Below, piece after piece: positions 18,103 through 27,460 of a stretch of DNA of 64,000 nucleotides. Positions within the stretch are counted from its first letter, which is position 1. Each line of letters begins with the position of its first letter. The notes under the pieces are model-generated. The model did not search any database, was not told where the DNA came from, and worked only from the letters and a program-made list of their open reading frames with translations. This DNA comes from Flavobacteriaceae bacterium LYZ1037 (GTDB taxonomy: Bacteria; Bacteroidota; Bacteroidia; Flavobacteriales; Flavobacteriaceae). Location of the stretch: NCBI GenBank assembly GCA_003144015.1, contig QFWS01000007.1:62001-126000 (forward strand), given 5' to 3'. A program made the position numbers and the translations under genes.

Positions 18103-18405
18103 TTACTCTTCTTCATCTTTATAAGATTCTTCCTTAATGTCGTCGTTAATAATCACATGTCCTAAGTCGTCGACTTCAGCTTCATCAATCCCATCAAAAT
18201 TTGTCATGCTGTAATGTAATTTACTGCTTACTTTAACAAGGTATATGCTGTCTTTAGTACGAACCTCTACGGCCTCAATGATTTCATTTTTATGATTTTC
18301 GAACGTAATTACATCGTCATCGTTATAACCATCAGGGAATTTATCGGTCAATAACTTGAGGAGTTTTGGTGTAAGCTTTTTATAATCAACAATAATTCTT
18401 TTCAT
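18103..18405 (-). CDS. Small acidic conserved protein of unknown function (100 aa)
   Basis: I do not recognise a family. The protein starts basic (MKRIIVDYKKLTPKLLK) and ends in a strongly acidic tail (DDIKEESYKDEEE). It is cytoplasmic by appearance. It has its own stop close to the DinB-like gene, and aroB lies upstream on the same strand 84 bases away. Codon usage resembles the neighbours, so it is likely a real gene. Flavobacterial homologues are expected but cannot be checked here. Confidence 0.72.
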   Translation of the reverse strand: MKRIIVDYKKLTPKLLKLLTDKFPDGYNDDDVITFENHKNEIIEAVEVRTKDSIYLVKVSSKLHYSMTNFDGIDEAEVDDLGHVIINDDIKEESYKDEEE

Positions 18406-18489
18406 TACTAAAGGATTTTAAATTAATAAATAGCATTTACATTTTACTCTAGCAATTTTTATAAAGTTACAAATTATTTTAACGGGTTG

Positions 18490-19557
18490 TTAAGAATTGT
18501 AATAATTGAATGCTTCAATAATTAGATTATTTTCAACCTGACAATTTATTTTTGTTTCTCCAATTGTTTTCAACAGCACAAAATTAATTTTACCATGCTC
18601 GTTTTTTTTGTCAAATTTTAAAAGCTCAATAATAGGGTGGAAGTCTTCTTTTTGAATAATCGGTTTGCCAAATATTTGTGCAATAGTTTCTTTTATGTTT
18701 TTGCAATCTTGCTTCGGGAAATCTATTAATTTAGTAGAAATATATGTTGCTAAAACCATACCTATAGCAATAGCTTCTCCATGTAATAGAGGGGTTTTGC
18801 TTGTATGACTTAAATAATAGGATTCAATTGCGTGACCTAGTGTGTGTCCATAATTTAAAGTCTTTCTAAGATTGTTTTCAAAAGGATCTTTCTCAACGAT
18901 GGTTTTTTTTATTTCAACAGATTCGTAAATTAATTCATCTAGCGTTTCTAGGTTTAGATTGTTAATAGATTGAAATTTATTCCAATAAGCCTCGTCATAA
19001 ATTAAACCATGCTTTAACATTTCAGCCAGACCAGAACGCATGTGATTTTCAGGTAATGTGTTTAAAAAGGAGGTGTCAATTAACACCATTTCACCAGCAT
19101 TAATAACTCCTATTTGATTCTTTAAATGTCCAAGATCCACGCCGTTTTTACCTCCAATAGAAGCATCTACCATGGCTAGCAAAGTTGTTGGTATATTAAT
19201 AAAAGTAATGCCTCGTTTAAAGGTAGACGCGACAAAGCCTCCTAAGTCTGTAATAACGCCTCCACCAAGATTTAATAACAAGCTTTTTTTATCAGCTTCT
19301 AATTCTGATAATGCATTCCAAACGCCAGAACAGGTTTCGATGTTTTTATGTATTTCTCCAGACTCAATTTCAATAATTTCAATGTTTAAATCTGTTTCAA
19401 GATGAGCTAAAAACTTAGGTAAGCAATGTTCATGAGTATTTTCGTCTACTAGGATGAATATTTTTGAATACTTAATCTTGCTCAAATGCAAATTTATTGC
19501 TTGGTAACAATTTGAATTAAAGTGAATTGAGTAGTCTGAAGTTGTAATTGAATTCAT
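18490..19557 (-). CDS. aroB: 3-Dehydroquinate synthase
   Basis: This is the second step of the shikimate pathway: DAHP to 3-dehydroquinate, NAD- and metal-dependent. The 355-residue length and motifs fit well: GGGVITDLGGFVAST binds NAD, PTTLLAMVDASIGGKNGVD is the core signature, GLAEMLKHG and the His-rich LNYGHTLGHAIE and LHGEAIAIGM supply the metal ligands. The start is the first ATG. It is divergent from proline dehydrogenase with a 93-base gap. Confidence 0.96.
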   Translation of the reverse strand: MNSITTSDYSIHFNSNCYQAINLHLSKIKYSKIFILVDENTHEHCLPKFLAHLETDLNIEIIEIESGEIHKNIETCSGVWNALSELEADKKSLLLNLGGGVITDLGGFVASTFKRGITFINIPTTLLAMVDASIGGKNGVDLGHLKNQIGVINAGEMVLIDTSFLNTLPENHMRSGLAEMLKHGLIYDEAYWNKFQSINNLNLETLDELIYESVEIKKTIVEKDPFENNLRKTLNYGHTLGHAIESYYLSHTSKTPLLHGEAIAIGMVLATYISTKLIDFPKQDCKNIKETIAQIFGKPIIQKEDFHPIIELLKFDKKNEHGKINFVLLKTIGETKINCQVENNLIIEAFNYYNS

Positions 19558-19625
19558 GTCTGTTTTAAGAATAATGAAGTGTGAAAATTAGAGATTTTTT
19601 TATAAATAAGTAGAAATACTATAAT

Positions 19626-19633
19626 TATATTTG
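19626..19633 (+). promoter_or_regulatory. Predicted -7 promoter box (TATATTTG) for proline dehydrogenase
   Basis: It matches TAnnTTTG exactly, 17 bases before the ATG at 19651. The alternative GTG start at 19633 uses the last base of this box, so it is not a credible start. Confidence 0.55.
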
Positions 19634-19650
19634 TGAATAATTTTTTCAAC

Positions 19651-20835
19651 ATGTCTAAAGAACAATTTTTTGATAATACAGAAGTTGCTTTTTCATTAAA
19701 AAGTAACTCCGAACTTAATAGAGCTTATCTTTTATTTAAAATGATTTCTTACGAACCACTAGTAAAGGTGGGAAAGACATTGAGTAATTTTGCTATTAAA
19801 GCAAATTTACCTGTAGATAGTGTAATAAGAGCTACTGTTTTCGATCATTTTTGTGGAGGAATTAACGAAAAAGATTGTTTACCTGTTATTGATGCTATGT
19901 TTGAAAAGGGTGTTAGTTCTGTGTTAGATTTTTCGGTAGAAGGAAAAGAGGAGGAATCTTTTTTCGATGCGGCAATGGAAAAAACACTAGAGATTATTAA
20001 TTTTTCTGAAAAGAAAGAAGCAATGCCAATTGCCGTATTTAAACCAACAGGATTTGGTAAGCCAAGCTTATACACAAAAAAAGGGGAAGGAAAACCGTTT
20101 ACAGCAGATGAACAAGAGCAATGGAATCGTGTTGTAACAAGATATAATAAGGTTTGTAAGTTGGCAAAAGAAAAGGATGTTGAACTATTGATTGATGCTG
20201 AGGAGAGCTGGATGCAACAAGCAGTGGATGATTTGGTATCTGAAATGATGCAAAAATATAATACAGAGAAGGCTGTTGTGTATAATACATTACAAATGTA
20301 TAGACATGATAGAATGGCTTTTTTAGAAGCAGAACACAAGCATGCTAAAGCGAATGGGTATTATTTAGGATATAAAATTGTTCGTGGTGCTTATATGGAA
20401 AAAGAAAATGAACGTGCATTGAAGAAAGGCTACCCAACCCCAATATGCGAAAGTAAAGTTGCTACAGATGAGAATTTCAATGCTTCAGCCAAGTATATTT
20501 TAGAACATTTAGATGTTATTTCTCTTTTTGCAGGAACACACAACGAAATGAGTAGTTATATTATTTTAGACCTTATGAAAGATAAAGGCATAGCTAAAAA
20601 TGATAATCGTGTATGGTTTGGTCAATTATATGGTATGAGTGACCATATAAGCTTCAATTTAGCAAATCGTGGTTATAATGTAGCTAAATACGTCCCTTTT
20701 GGTCCTGTGAAAGACGTATTGCCGTACTTAATACGTAGAGCTGAAGAAAACACTTCGGTAGCTGGACAAACAGGAAGAGAACTCATGTTGCTATCTAAAG
20801 AAAAAACACGTAGAAAAAACGCTAAGAATAATTAG
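19651..20835 (+). CDS. Proline dehydrogenase (PutA N-terminal type, monofunctional)
   Basis: The enzyme oxidises proline to pyrroline-5-carboxylate with FAD, passing electrons to the respiratory chain. The TIM-barrel motifs are LLIDAEESWMQQAVDD, VYNTLQMYRHDR, KIVRGAYMEKENERA, GTHNE and GQLYGMSDHIS with the C-terminal RRAEEN, which is the substrate-binding RRxxEN motif. At 394 residues it is monofunctional; no aldehyde dehydrogenase domain or gene follows. The stop abuts the Wzc stop with no spare base between them. Confidence 0.94.
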   Translation: MSKEQFFDNTEVAFSLKSNSELNRAYLLFKMISYEPLVKVGKTLSNFAIKANLPVDSVIRATVFDHFCGGINEKDCLPVIDAMFEKGVSSVLDFSVEGKEEESFFDAAMEKTLEIINFSEKKEAMPIAVFKPTGFGKPSLYTKKGEGKPFTADEQEQWNRVVTRYNKVCKLAKEKDVELLIDAEESWMQQAVDDLVSEMMQKYNTEKAVVYNTLQMYRHDRMAFLEAEHKHAKANGYYLGYKIVRGAYMEKENERALKKGYPTPICESKVATDENFNASAKYILEHLDVISLFAGTHNEMSSYIILDLMKDKGIAKNDNRVWFGQLYGMSDHISFNLANRGYNVAKYVPFGPVKDVLPYLIRRAEENTSVAGQTGRELMLLSKEKTRRKNAKNN

Positions 20836-23205
20836 TTAAGAGAACTTCCACCATTTCTTTTTGTGAGGATTTGTTCCGTAACCATAACCATAGCCAGTTC
20901 CTTTTTTGTGGTTGACACTATTTAATAGAATAGTCATGTTTGGCAACCTTTTTTCAGTGTACATGCGTTCGGCTAACTCTAATTGTTTTTTAGTGATATA
21001 ATTAGCTTTGGCTACATATATAAACAAGTCAGCAAATTTACTAATTAGTAAGGTGTCGGTTACCAAACCAACAGCAGCAGTATCTACAATTATATAATCG
21101 TATTTGTCTGAAGCATAATCCAATAGTTCTTTCACGCGATTGCTCATAAGTAATTCAGCTGGATTAGGAGGGATGGTACCAGATGGTATCACGTCTAAAA
21201 ACATATTATCTTTAAAATTAAAGATTACTTCTTTGATTTGGGTTTTAGTGTTTCCTATATAATTTGTAAGTCCAAAATTATTTTTAACACCTAAATAACT
21301 AGTAGCTTTTGGAACTCTAATATCAGTTTCAATAAGCAAGACTTTCTTTTCTGAAAAAGAAATCGACGATGCTAAATTTATAGCAGTATGAGATTTTCCT
21401 TCTTTACTGGTAGTGGAAGTAACAAAGATGATTTTTGCACGATCTTCAATATTTTGAAGCATGAATTCTAAATTTGTTCTTACCATTCTAAAAGCCTCAG
21501 CTTTAGGGGAATAGTCTACTTTAGATATTAATTGTTTGTTTTTTCCAGATTTTGGAATATCTCCAATAAATGGAATAGTAACCACGCTTTTCACATCGTT
21601 AATATTATGAACTTTATCATCTAATAAATTTAAAAGATAAATAAATCCGATAGGGAAACTAAATCCTAGAATTAACGCAGCTAAAATGATGATTGGTTTT
21701 TTAGGAGCAACTGGCAATGCAGAAGCATAAGCATGATCTATAATTTTAGCGTTTGGAGAGGATACACCATGTGTAATGGCAGCTTCTTCTCGTTTTTCTA
21801 ATAGATATAAATACAAGGATTCTTTAATGTCTTGTTGGCGTTTTATATCTCTAAATTGCCTTTGTTTTCTTGGCGCAGAATAGATTTGCGAACTAATTCT
21901 ATTGCTTTCTGCAACTAGCGTATTGTATGTAATTTCGTTAGTAGCTTTAATGCTATTTAAACTCTGTGCTAGATTGGTTTTAAGTTGGTTGATTTGATTG
22001 GTTAAATTAACGACTGTTGGATTTTTTTCACTCGAATTTTTTAAAAGTCTATTTTTCTCTAAAACCAATTCGTTGTATTGTTTGGTTAATTGTCCAACAG
22101 AATTATCTGAAATACCAATATTTGATGGTAATAACTCAGTTTCAGTATTATCCTGAGTTATATGTTGATTCATGTAATCAATTAGTTGAATTTGATTGGC
22201 TGTATTTATTAATTTTGCCTCATTTTCTTTTTCATTTTGTAGTGAAAGTGTTGATTGTGTAGCTAAATCTGTTAATTTATTGTTTTTTTGAAGCGCTTCA
22301 GCATTAGAATCCACATTCCCTAATTCTGAAGTAACAACTTCAAGTCTGTTGTTTATAAAATCTGAAGTTGCATCTACAACAAGTTGTTTGTCGCGTTGTA
22401 CATCTTCGTTATATTTTTCGATAAGCTTGTCAATAAATAAACGAGCCTTAATAGCAACATTATCATTTATAGTTAATTTTAAAATGCTGGACATTTCTTG
22501 GTGTTCTATAAGTAATCTTTTTTTGTAATTAGATACAACACCATTAATAGGGGAGATCTTAATTTTAATATTTGCTCCAATTTTTGTTGAAGACTCTCCA
22601 ATTCTTGGTGTGATAATGATATCGCCAAAACTTGTTGTAATACTTTCACCAAAAGCGTATTCTGTTCCAGAATCGTCTAATTCTTTCTCTTCTTGCTTAC
22701 TAAAAGATATTTTTTCACTAAAATTGATACCTTTTAAAATAAATTTATTTGCAGATTGTATGCGAATATTAAAAGTAGTATCTATTTTATGTATGATAGA
22801 GTCCGTTGCGCTGAAGGTAATGTTTAAAGGAGGGTTCTTGTATTCTTCACGAGCTTTAATACGACCTTCTACAAAATATTGAATATTAAATTTTAAATCT
22901 TTAATAACTTCTTCAATAATAATTCTAGATTTAATGGCTTCAATTTCATCTAAAACATTGGTGTTATCTGTTTTAAACAGACCATAATTTTGTAAGGTTG
23001 ATATTTCCGGAAGTTTGTTATTAGATTTCTCGTCTTTTATTTTAATTTTTGCAGAAGCCTGGTATTGGTAGTCTGTATAACGTAAATAAACAAAAGCACA
23101 AGCTAAGGCTACAATAACACAAAAAACAATAAATTTCCACTTGTGCAAATAAGGACTTATTAATTCTTTGAAATCGATTTTTTGATTCATATTTTTTGTA
23201 CTCAT
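20836..23205 (-). CDS. wzc: Wzc-like polysaccharide co-polymerase with BY-kinase domain
   Basis: This inner-membrane protein sets chain length and phosphorylates itself to drive capsule export. A Wzz domain lies between two helices (about residues 18-38 and 515-535), with a coiled-coil periplasmic part. The cytoplasmic tyrosine-kinase domain has Walker A SKEGKS (about 600-605), Walker A' LLIETDIR (623-630) and Walker B IIVDT (705-709). The tail has a Tyr cluster, GYGYGYG, as expected for autophosphorylation. No phosphatase gene for it is visible in the window. It is the last gene of the minus-strand EPS run. Confidence 0.93.
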   Translation of the reverse strand: MSTKNMNQKIDFKELISPYLHKWKFIVFCVIVALACAFVYLRYTDYQYQASAKIKIKDEKSNNKLPEISTLQNYGLFKTDNTNVLDEIEAIKSRIIIEEVIKDLKFNIQYFVEGRIKAREEYKNPPLNITFSATDSIIHKIDTTFNIRIQSANKFILKGINFSEKISFSKQEEKELDDSGTEYAFGESITTSFGDIIITPRIGESSTKIGANIKIKISPINGVVSNYKKRLLIEHQEMSSILKLTINDNVAIKARLFIDKLIEKYNEDVQRDKQLVVDATSDFINNRLEVVTSELGNVDSNAEALQKNNKLTDLATQSTLSLQNEKENEAKLINTANQIQLIDYMNQHITQDNTETELLPSNIGISDNSVGQLTKQYNELVLEKNRLLKNSSEKNPTVVNLTNQINQLKTNLAQSLNSIKATNEITYNTLVAESNRISSQIYSAPRKQRQFRDIKRQQDIKESLYLYLLEKREEAAITHGVSSPNAKIIDHAYASALPVAPKKPIIILAALILGFSFPIGFIYLLNLLDDKVHNINDVKSVVTIPFIGDIPKSGKNKQLISKVDYSPKAEAFRMVRTNLEFMLQNIEDRAKIIFVTSTTSKEGKSHTAINLASSISFSEKKVLLIETDIRVPKATSYLGVKNNFGLTNYIGNTKTQIKEVIFNFKDNMFLDVIPSGTIPPNPAELLMSNRVKELLDYASDKYDYIIVDTAAVGLVTDTLLISKFADLFIYVAKANYITKKQLELAERMYTEKRLPNMTILLNSVNHKKGTGYGYGYGTNPHKKKWWKFS

Positions 23206-23214
23206 TAGCTAAAG

Positions 23215-24003
23215 TTATTTTACTAAAATGGCTGCTATGGTCGCTAAAGTACCAACAGCAGAAATAATTATTACATAATTTTGATTATATGAAGCCGATC
23301 GAATTTTAGCTGGATTTGGTTCGACATAAATAACATCGTTTTGTTCTAAATAAAAGTTAGGCGAATTTACAACGTTTATAGATGTTAAATCGAACTTTGT
23401 AAATCGTTTAACGCCATCTTGTTCTCTAATTAAAAAAACATTTTCTCTTTTCCCATGGATTGTTAAATCGCCAGCAAGTCCAATAGCTTCTAATAAAGAT
23501 ATTTTTTCATCTTCAATGGTATATGTTCCAGGACCATTGACTTCCCCTAAAACTGTTACTGTAAAATTAGTTAATCTAATGTTAATAATAGGGTCTTTAA
23601 CATAATCAGAGATCCGTTCTTTTAAATATAGTGTTAATTGAGCTCTTGTTAGGCCGCCAACTTTAATTGGACCTAAAACTGGAAAGTCAATATTCCCCTC
23701 TTTATCTACAATATACGTTTGCATTTTTATATTTCCTTGAACATTTAAGGTGGTTGTACTATTAGTGATAACAGGTAAGTTGAAGGGTCTTACTGTATCA
23801 GGATCTAGTGCAGAAACGTTAATGGTAAGTAAGTCGTTTGGTTTATAAACTATTTCGGTATTAATTTCTAAAGAATTTAAACTGCTAAGTGGTTCATCTT
23901 GAAAGTATATAATCTCTTTACTTGAAGTACATGATGAAAAGGAGATAATTATAGTTACTATAATTATTTTTAGATATATCTGCTTAATTTGTTTTACTTT
24001 CAT
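23215..24003 (-). CDS. wza: Wza-like polysaccharide export lipoprotein
   Basis: Forms the outer-membrane export channel or its periplasmic part. The lipobox is IISFSSC near residue 25. The Poly_export domain (about 50-150, KPNDLLTINVSALDP, YIVDKEGNIDFPVLGPIKVGG) is followed by an SLBB domain (about 155-230, VTVLGEVNGPGTYTI). A C-terminal hydrophobic helix (VIIISAVGTLATIAAILV) resembles the amphipathic ring helix. It stands just before wzc on the same strand, a classical pairing. Confidence 0.93.
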   Translation of the reverse strand: MKVKQIKQIYLKIIIVTIIISFSSCTSSKEIIYFQDEPLSSLNSLEINTEIVYKPNDLLTINVSALDPDTVRPFNLPVITNSTTTLNVQGNIKMQTYIVDKEGNIDFPVLGPIKVGGLTRAQLTLYLKERISDYVKDPIINIRLTNFTVTVLGEVNGPGTYTIEDEKISLLEAIGLAGDLTIHGKRENVFLIREQDGVKRFTKFDLTSINVVNSPNFYLEQNDVIYVEPNPAKIRSASYNQNYVIIISAVGTLATIAAILVK

Positions 24004-24018
24004 ACTTAAAGTTTTTAT

Positions 24019-25923
24019 CTATTTTCTAATATTTAGAACGTCGTATTTAGAATTGTTTGGATTATATTCTAATACAATATCTTTAATTTTTGATACAATT
24101 TCTATATTTTGAGAATTTGGTCCAAGGTTGCATAATTCCTCAATGTTTTCTTGCATGTTACCTATGTTTATAGGTTTACACTTTGCAATCATGATTTTTT
24201 CGTTATAGGTTGGTTTTGTGTTTTCCCCATCAACTAACAATTCTTCAAATATTTTTTCTCCTGGTCTTAATCCGGTAATTTTAATGCTAATATCTTCTGG
24301 AAATCTAAAACCAGAAAGGGTTATCATATTAATTGCTAAATCGTATATTTTAACAGGCTTACCCATGTCAAAAACAAATATTTCATGGCCTAAACCCATA
24401 GCTGATGCTTCTAATACTAATTGCGCAGCTTCTGGAATGGTCATAAAGTATCTAATAATATCTTTGTGTGTCACTGTCAGTGGGCCTCCAGATTCAATTT
24501 GTTTTTTAAATAGAGGGATAACAGAACCGTTGGAACCTAAAACATTGCCAAATCTTGTAATAATAAATTTTGTTTTTCCAGATGGTGTATTGTTTTGACA
24601 ACATACAATCATTTCGGCTATTCGTTTCGTAGCTCCCATGACATTTGTAGGGTTAACAGCTTTGTCAGTAGAAATTAAGATAAATTTATTTACACCATAT
24701 TTAACGGATAAGTCAATTAGGTTTTTTGTACCTTTTACATTTACACTTACAGCTTCGTATGGACTTTGCTCCATTAAAGGAACATGTTTATAAGCTGCAG
24801 CATGGAAGACTATTTCTGGTTTATAAAAATCGAAAATGTTATTAATTCTAACTTTATTTCTTATATCGGCAACTATAGATTCTATATTAATTATGCCACT
24901 TCTATGTAATTCTTGTTGAATATCGTATAAATTTGATTCGGCATTATCTACTAGTATTAATTTTTTAAAATCATATCGAGATAGTTTTCTAACCAATTCA
25001 CTTCCAATGGATCCTGCTGCACCTGTAACAATAATTATTTTGTTATTGTACTCTTCGGCAAGCATTGGATTGTTTATGTTTATTGGTTCTCTCCCTAATA
25101 AATCTTCAAGATTTAAATCTTGAATTTGTCCGAAACTTAAATCTCCATCGATCCAGTTTTTTACAGCAGGAACAATTTTTACTTTTAGGTTTAAAGCGAA
25201 TAAATTACTAGTTATTTGTAATAATTTATTCGAATCGATATTTTGAATAGAAATAATAACCTCATCAATTTTATTCTTTTCAATGAAAGCTTTAGTTATT
25301 TTTTCAGGATGATAAACATTTAAAAGGTTGATTTTTTTACCTGATTTACTGTCGTTATCGTCAATAAAACCGACAACTTCTATATTACTTTTTGGATCGT
25401 TAGTTACAGCGTCATAAGTTATCATGCCAGAAGTTCCTGCGCCATAAATTAAGACAGCCTTTTTAACTTCAAAATCTGTAACAATACTTCTATAAAGCGA
25501 TTTAATGAAAAATTTAATTCCAACTAAGAAGAATATGTTTAATAGTAAATGAATATAGATTATCGAGCCTGGTATATCGAAAATTCTATCGAAATAATAT
25601 TGTCTACTTAAGAAAGTAACAACAATTAGAATAGTAGCTAATATATTTATACCAATTATAAGGTTGATAACGTCTTTTACTCCAGTAAATCGAACAACTC
25701 CTTTATGTGAGTTTACTACTAGAAAACTTACTAATGCAGCTACTAATACAAAAGGTACTTGTTTTAAAAAAACAGTGAAATCGAAATCTATAACAAAGTT
25801 AAAGCGGATAATATATGCCAGAAAAAATGTAAATGCAACCACACATAAATCGAACAATAACACAAGCCATTTTGAAGCATACTTGTGAGAAATATTTTTT
25901 AATATGTTTATTAATTTATTCAA
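24019..25923 (-). CDS. FlaA1/CapD-type membrane nucleotide-sugar 4,6-dehydratase (PglF-like)
   Basis: Makes a 4-keto-6-deoxy nucleotide sugar, the first step to bacillosamine- or fucosamine-type sugars. The N-terminal ~140 residues hold four membrane helices. A CoA-binding-like Rossmann region (LIYGAGTSG) follows, then the extended SDR domain with TGAAGSIGSE and the family signature STDKAVNPTNVMGATKR. The 634-residue length is typical. The gene overlaps the end of the upstream aminotransferase gene by 8 bases, so they are probably translated together and act one after the other. Confidence 0.93.
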   Translation of the reverse strand: MNKLINILKNISHKYASKWLVLLFDLCVVAFTFFLAYIIRFNFVIDFDFTVFLKQVPFVLVAALVSFLVVNSHKGVVRFTGVKDVINLIIGINILATILIVVTFLSRQYYFDRIFDIPGSIIYIHLLLNIFFLVGIKFFIKSLYRSIVTDFEVKKAVLIYGAGTSGMITYDAVTNDPKSNIEVVGFIDDNDSKSGKKINLLNVYHPEKITKAFIEKNKIDEVIISIQNIDSNKLLQITSNLFALNLKVKIVPAVKNWIDGDLSFGQIQDLNLEDLLGREPININNPMLAEEYNNKIIIVTGAAGSIGSELVRKLSRYDFKKLILVDNAESNLYDIQQELHRSGIINIESIVADIRNKVRINNIFDFYKPEIVFHAAAYKHVPLMEQSPYEAVSVNVKGTKNLIDLSVKYGVNKFILISTDKAVNPTNVMGATKRIAEMIVCCQNNTPSGKTKFIITRFGNVLGSNGSVIPLFKKQIESGGPLTVTHKDIIRYFMTIPEAAQLVLEASAMGLGHEIFVFDMGKPVKIYDLAINMITLSGFRFPEDISIKITGLRPGEKIFEELLVDGENTKPTYNEKIMIAKCKPINIGNMQENIEELCNLGPNSQNIEIVSKIKDIVLEYNPNNSKYDVLNIRK

Positions 25924-27058
25924 AATACTGTTTTATTAATGTAATAATTTTATCTAACTCAGCTAGTGTTAAGTTAGATCCACTAGGCAAACAAAGGGCT
26001 TTTTGGTATAAATTATCTGAAACACCATTCAGGTATTTAGGATAATTTTTAAAAACTGGTTGTAAGTGCATAGGTTTCCAAGATGGTCTTGCTTCAATAT
26101 TGTTTATTTCTAATAATTGTTGAATGTCATCTCGTATTTTGTTTGTTTCTAAAACCATACAGGTTAACCATCTGTTTGAGTAATAGCCTTCAGGTTCATC
26201 TAAAAAATGAATTTCATTTATAGTTCCAAGATGCTTTTTATAGTAATGATAATTTTTCCTTCTTAATTCGACATAGGTATCCAGCACTTCCATCTGTCCT
26301 CTTCCTATACCAGCTAATACATTAGACATCCTGTAATTGTAACCAGTTGTTATGTGAGAATATTCTAACCCAGGTTCTTTAGCCTGGGTTGCTAAATAAA
26401 TAATTTTTGTTTTAACCTCTTTACTTCTAGAGACTAAAGCGCCACCACCAGAAGTTGTAATGATTTTATTTCCATTAAAAGATAAAACAGATAAATCTCC
26501 AAAAGTCCCACATTTTTGGTTGTTATATTGACTTCCAAGTGCTTCAGCACTATCCTCAACAACTGGGATATTATATTTTTGTGAGATGGTGTGTATTTCT
26601 TTTACTTTATATGGCATTCCATATAGGTTAATTACAATAATAGCTTTTGGTTTTTTCCCAATTTTAATTCTGTCTTTTATGGCTTTTTCTAACAAATTAG
26701 GACACATATTCCAGGTGTCTTTTTCGCTATCAACAAATACAGGTTTAGCATTTAAATATAAAACAGGATTTACAGAAGCTGCAAATGTTTTAGTTTGACA
26801 AATTACTTCATCATTTTCTTTTATATTTAATAAAACCAATGCTAAATGAATAGCAGCAGTTCCTGTTGTTAATGCTGCTACATGTGTCTTGTTTTCTAAA
26901 TAGTTTTCAAGATCGTTCTCAAACCCGTTGACGTTAGGACCTAAAGGCGCAATCCAGTTAGAATTGAAAGCTTCTTTAATAAATTTTTCTTCATGCCCAC
27001 TCATGTGTGGAGACGATAACCATATTTTAGAATTCAACTTCGATACATTTTTAGCCAT
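25916..27058 (-). CDS. DegT/DnrJ/EryC1-family sugar aminotransferase
   Basis: A PLP enzyme that aminates the keto sugar made by the neighbouring dehydratase; the pairing resembles PglF-PglE. The Schiff-base Lys is in SFNGNKIITTSGGG (about residue 195), and PLP-contact motifs are TGTAAIHLAL and VVEDSAEALGS. 380 residues is standard. It is the first gene of the downstream EPS sub-operon, with a 400-base AT-rich gap before it. The sugar product is inferred only. Confidence 0.9.
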   Translation of the reverse strand: MAKNVSKLNSKIWLSSPHMSGHEEKFIKEAFNSNWIAPLGPNVNGFENDLENYLENKTHVAALTTGTAAIHLALVLLNIKENDEVICQTKTFAASVNPVLYLNAKPVFVDSEKDTWNMCPNLLEKAIKDRIKIGKKPKAIIVINLYGMPYKVKEIHTISQKYNIPVVEDSAEALGSQYNNQKCGTFGDLSVLSFNGNKIITTSGGGALVSRSKEVKTKIIYLATQAKEPGLEYSHITTGYNYRMSNVLAGIGRGQMEVLDTYVELRRKNYHYYKKHLGTINEIHFLDEPEGYYSNRWLTCMVLETNKIRDDIQQLLEINNIEARPSWKPMHLQPVFKNYPKYLNGVSDNLYQKALCLPSGSNLTLAELDKIITLIKQYFE

Positions 27059-27460
27059 AGTAAATATCTACGTTTAAATAGCAATCATCAAATAAATACG
27101 ATAAATAACTAATTTTCACGTTCTTTAATTTAAAATAAAAGTGAGCTTAAGTTTTAACGCAATAATTAGACTTTTAATCGTTTTTTTTATTTTTTTTTTA
27201 AAAGCTATTTTGTATAAAACAAACTTAGTGTTTTTTAAAAATTAATTCTAATAACTTATATATATTAAGGGAAAGATTTTAAACAGTTTCTGTTTAAAGA
27301 GCTATTAATTGAATGACTAAATATATGAAATTTTAAGTTTAAAAGATATTTATTTTACCGTTCATAATAGTTTTTATTTCATACATCTAAAATATGAGTT
27401 AATAAGACATATTTTCTTTGTAAATATTTACTTTAGTTCTTAAATCTACTAAATTTAAGA
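27059..27460. other. AT-rich 402-base divergent intergenic region
   Basis: No credible gene is seen. It holds a minus-strand TAAGTTTG box (27220-27227) that could serve the aminotransferase-Wzc run and a perfect inverted repeat at 27278-27298. Long T-runs lie at 27181-27200. It separates the minus-strand EPS genes from the plus-strand GNAT pair. Confidence 0.5.
27278..27298. repeat. Perfect 9-bp inverted repeat with 3-base spacer
   Basis: TTTAAACAG TTT CTGTTTAAA. It is not followed by a T-tract on either strand, so an operator or small hairpin is more likely than a terminator. Confidence 0.45.

Noticed and set aside
19845-20339. 164-codon Ser-rich frame opposite proline dehydrogenase
   Set aside because: Reverse shadow of a well-supported gene; composition is an artefact of the opposite strand.
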